From NCBI RefSeq assembly GCF_001683795.1, contig NZ_LIGX01000035.1:1-64000 (forward strand): a stretch of DNA of 64,000 nt, in the 5' to 3' direction. The stretch comes from Neoakkermansia glycaniphila. GTDB taxonomy: Bacteria > Verrucomicrobiota > Verrucomicrobiia > Verrucomicrobiales > Akkermansiaceae. The position numbers were made by a program, and so were the translations under genes. Below are positions 62,632 through 64,000 of this stretch, one piece after another. Position 1 is the stretch's first letter. Every line of letters starts with the position of its first letter. A model generated the notes under the pieces. It was not told where the DNA came from. It saw only the letters and a list, made by a program, of their open reading frames with translations, and did no database searches.

Positions 62632-63315
62632 TTAGGCCTGCTTGGCGCCGTTGATGGCGGCGACGAGGCGGGAAAGGATGAGGCGAATGGAACGCACGGC
62701 GTCGTCATTGCCCGGAATCGGATAATCGACAGCGTCCGGATTGGCATTCGAGTCGGTCAGCACGACAACGGGGATGTTGAGGCGATGAGCTTCGCGAATG
62801 GCGATATCTTCGTGATCGGCGCCGATGGCCACCATGGCATCGGGAGAACCGCCCATATTGCGGATACCCTGAAGGTTGCGGGAAAGCTTGGCGCGTTCGC
62901 GATCGAGAGCGGCGATTTCCTTCTTGGACATGCTCTTGAACTCGGGCTGCTTGTCGAGGTTTTCGAGCCAGTCGAGGCGGGCGATGCTCTTCTTGATCGT
63001 AGCCATGTTGGTCAGCATGCCACCAAGCCAGCGGTGATTGACATAGTACTGTTCCGTGGCTTCTGCCGCTTCCTTGACGGCTTCCTGAGCCTGGCGCTTG
63101 CAGCCGACGAAGAGAATCTTCTTGCCGCGGCGGGAAAGGTCTGCGAGGAATTCGCAAGCTTTATCGAGGCACTTTTCGGTTTCTTCCAAATTGATGATAT
63201 GGATACCGTTCTTGTCTGCCAACAGATATTTCTTCATGTTGGGGTGCCACTTGCGGGTCTGGTGTCCGAAGTGGACGCCAGCTTCTACCATCTCGGTGAT
63301 GAGTTCGTTAATCAT
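62632..63315 (-). CDS. rpsB: 30S ribosomal protein S2
   Basis: Ribosomal protein S2 (227 residues) binds the head-body hinge of the 30S subunit. The start EAGVHFGHQTRKWHPNMKKY, the motif HIINLEETEKCLDKAC and YVNHRWLGGMLTNMATIKKS are typical. The late block IPVVVLTDSNANPDAVDYPI is also conserved. It is the first gene of the rpsB-tsf operon, with a leader of about 100 bases. Confidence 0.98.
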   Translation of the reverse strand: MINELITEMVEAGVHFGHQTRKWHPNMKKYLLADKNGIHIINLEETEKCLDKACEFLADLSRRGKKILFVGCKRQAQEAVKEAAEATEQYYVNHRWLGGMLTNMATIKKSIARLDWLENLDKQPEFKSMSKKEIAALDRERAKLSRNLQGIRNMGGSPDAMVAIGADHEDIAIREAHRLNIPVVVLTDSNANPDAVDYPIPGNDDAVRSIRLILSRLVAAINGAKQA

Positions 63316-63410
63316 ATGTGTGTGAATTGCCCTTCCTTCAAGCAGGTGAGGGCGGGTGGTGGAAAGTGCTGTTCTTGAGCCCTGAGCTTCCCTTTGTTAT
63401 CATAACAGCA

Positions 63411-63773
63411 TCAGCAGGGGCAAGGAATATAGGTTTCCACACGGCATTTGTCAATCAAAATATGGCAGATGCAACAAAGTTTTAGGCCGGTATTCCGGCA
63501 ACCCAACAGTATTGCCCAAGCACCGGCGACCAGGATATTGACTCGACCTACGCACTCCGTGGGAAGTGCGACAAGCCGGGCGTCTCCGCTCTCCTCCTCT
63601 CGTGCGGTTTCAATCCAGCGCGTGATCGAGTGGGCGCGATCCCACGGCACGGAGAAATACCGCTCCATCGTATCGATATCGACGGCAAACACCGTCGCGG
63701 AACTATACGTCCGCGACACCAGCTTCCCGCCATCCTTCTCGCGGCCTACGGCCAGATACAGTTGCGTAATCAT
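63411..63773 (-). CDS. Unrecognised protein, C-terminal part doubtful
   Basis: This 120-residue frame begins MITQLYLAVGREKDGGKLVS and has an ordinary composition up to about residue 95. The last 25 residues are Cys-rich (LCCICHILIDKC and IPCPC) and coincide with the rpsB promoter, which suggests a lost stop codon or frameshift rather than a genuine tail. It starts 30 bases after the upstream partial gene, so the two may be cotranscribed. I recognise no domain. Confidence 0.45.
   Translation of the reverse strand: MITQLYLAVGREKDGGKLVSRTYSSATVFAVDIDTMERYFSVPWDRAHSITRWIETAREEESGDARLVALPTECVGRVNILVAGAWAILLGCRNTGLKLCCICHILIDKCRVETYIPCPC
63426..63454 (-). promoter_or_regulatory. Promoter of rpsB-tsf
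   Basis: On the minus strand, TTGACA (63454-63449) and TATATT (63431-63426) are 17 bases apart. The leader of about 100 bases contains a TGTTAT-G-ATAACA palindrome, a candidate for S2 autoregulation. Confidence 0.8.
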
Positions 63774-63803
63774 ATCAACTACTCCTTCCTTCGCGATAAC
63801 CTA

Positions 63804-64000
63804 TTACTTTGCCGCCCCCGCCAGCTCCTGCAGGAAACGGTGCGTCCCCAGGAAATGCCCCCAGGCATATGCCTCACCCTTCCGCGCCGCCGCCGTGGCC
63901 ACCGCCCGCATCCGCTTCACATAGCGGCCGAAACTGCACGTCTGCAACACCTCGCGGATCACCTCCATGCTCGCCCGGCCCACCTTGTCCTCCCCGGGAT
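63804..64000 (-). CDS. C-terminal end of an unrecognised protein (5' part outside window)
   Basis: The frame enters from the right edge and stops at 63804. The visible 65 residues include GRASMEVIREVLQTCSFGRY, KRMRAVATAAARKGEAYAWG and a final LAGAAK. The codon use is like that of real genes here, and the frame is open throughout. The piece is helical, and I recognise no family. It precedes the 63411 gene by 30 bases. Confidence 0.6.
   Translation of the reverse strand, partial: PGEDKVGRASMEVIREVLQTCSFGRYVKRMRAVATAAARKGEAYAWGHFLGTHRFLQELAGAAK

Overview
The window looks like a chromosomal segment of a mucin-associated Verrucomicrobium close to Akkermansia. Three secreted proteins end in PEP-CTERM sorting tails (VPEP/PEPA, a hydrophobic stretch, then RRRR). 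Codon use is GC-rich. There is a secreted family 2 glycosidase, an OprB-type porin, and a type II-C CRISPR-Cas locus with a Cas9 of about 1,120 residues. This assignment is an inference from gene content; no rRNA is present. I found no rRNA or tRNA genes and no insertion sequence.

Layout. 1-1977: secreted GH2 beta-galactosidase, cut by the window edge. 2.2-8.4 kb: housekeeping genes (mreB, rng, an MBL-fold hydrolase, grpE, dnaJ, rsmE). 8.5-11.3 kb: an AT-richer multi-pass membrane protein and a PEP-CTERM protein. 11.6-18.0 kb, minus strand: umuDC, then ileS-lspA-DUF1573-rhodanese. 18.2-20.4 kb: two more PEP-CTERM proteins and a TM2-like membrane protein. 20.5-24.3 kb: Na+/alanine symporter, membrane Ser/Thr kinase, Nudix hydrolase. 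24.4-32.8 kb: nine adjacent exported proteins built from one unrecognised helical module (a 'SAD' helix plus a terminal 'YYGSxxL' motif). 33.0-40.7 kb: porin, a Ppx-like protein with ppk, a WecG/TagA glycosyltransferase, ilvN and a low-molecular-weight tyrosine phosphatase. 40.7-46.2 kb: the complete type II-C CRISPR locus. 46.3-48.8 kb: GntR regulator, ABC ATPase, ilvC. 49.3-61.6 kb: a surface-polysaccharide cluster of mixed strand. 61.7-64 kb: rpsB-tsf and two unrecognised genes.

How the parts work together. The CRISPR locus is self-contained. Each repeat carries its own promoter-like boxes, so crRNAs can start inside the array. The tracrRNA is predicted just upstream of cas9, on the opposite strand, with overlapping divergent promoters, and its anti-repeat pairs with 15 of the first 16 repeat bases. 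The array ends in a hairpin that uses the last repeat as one arm. ppx-like and ppk form a polyphosphate pair, although the Ppx-like active site is eroded. The 49-61 kb genes would assemble and decorate an exopolysaccharide or O-antigen-like glycan: GT2, GT4 and GT8 enzymes, two pyruvyl-transferase domains, and an acyltransferase interrupted by a one-base frameshift.

Two window-wide patterns stand out. First, at least six genes (grpE, the 10256 membrane gene, umuD, ileS, the Nudix gene and the 24446 gene) have a sigma-70-like promoter whose -10 box ends only 6-7 bases before the ATG, which predicts leaderless mRNAs. Second, the nine-gene YGS-module cluster is the best candidate here for an undescribed system.
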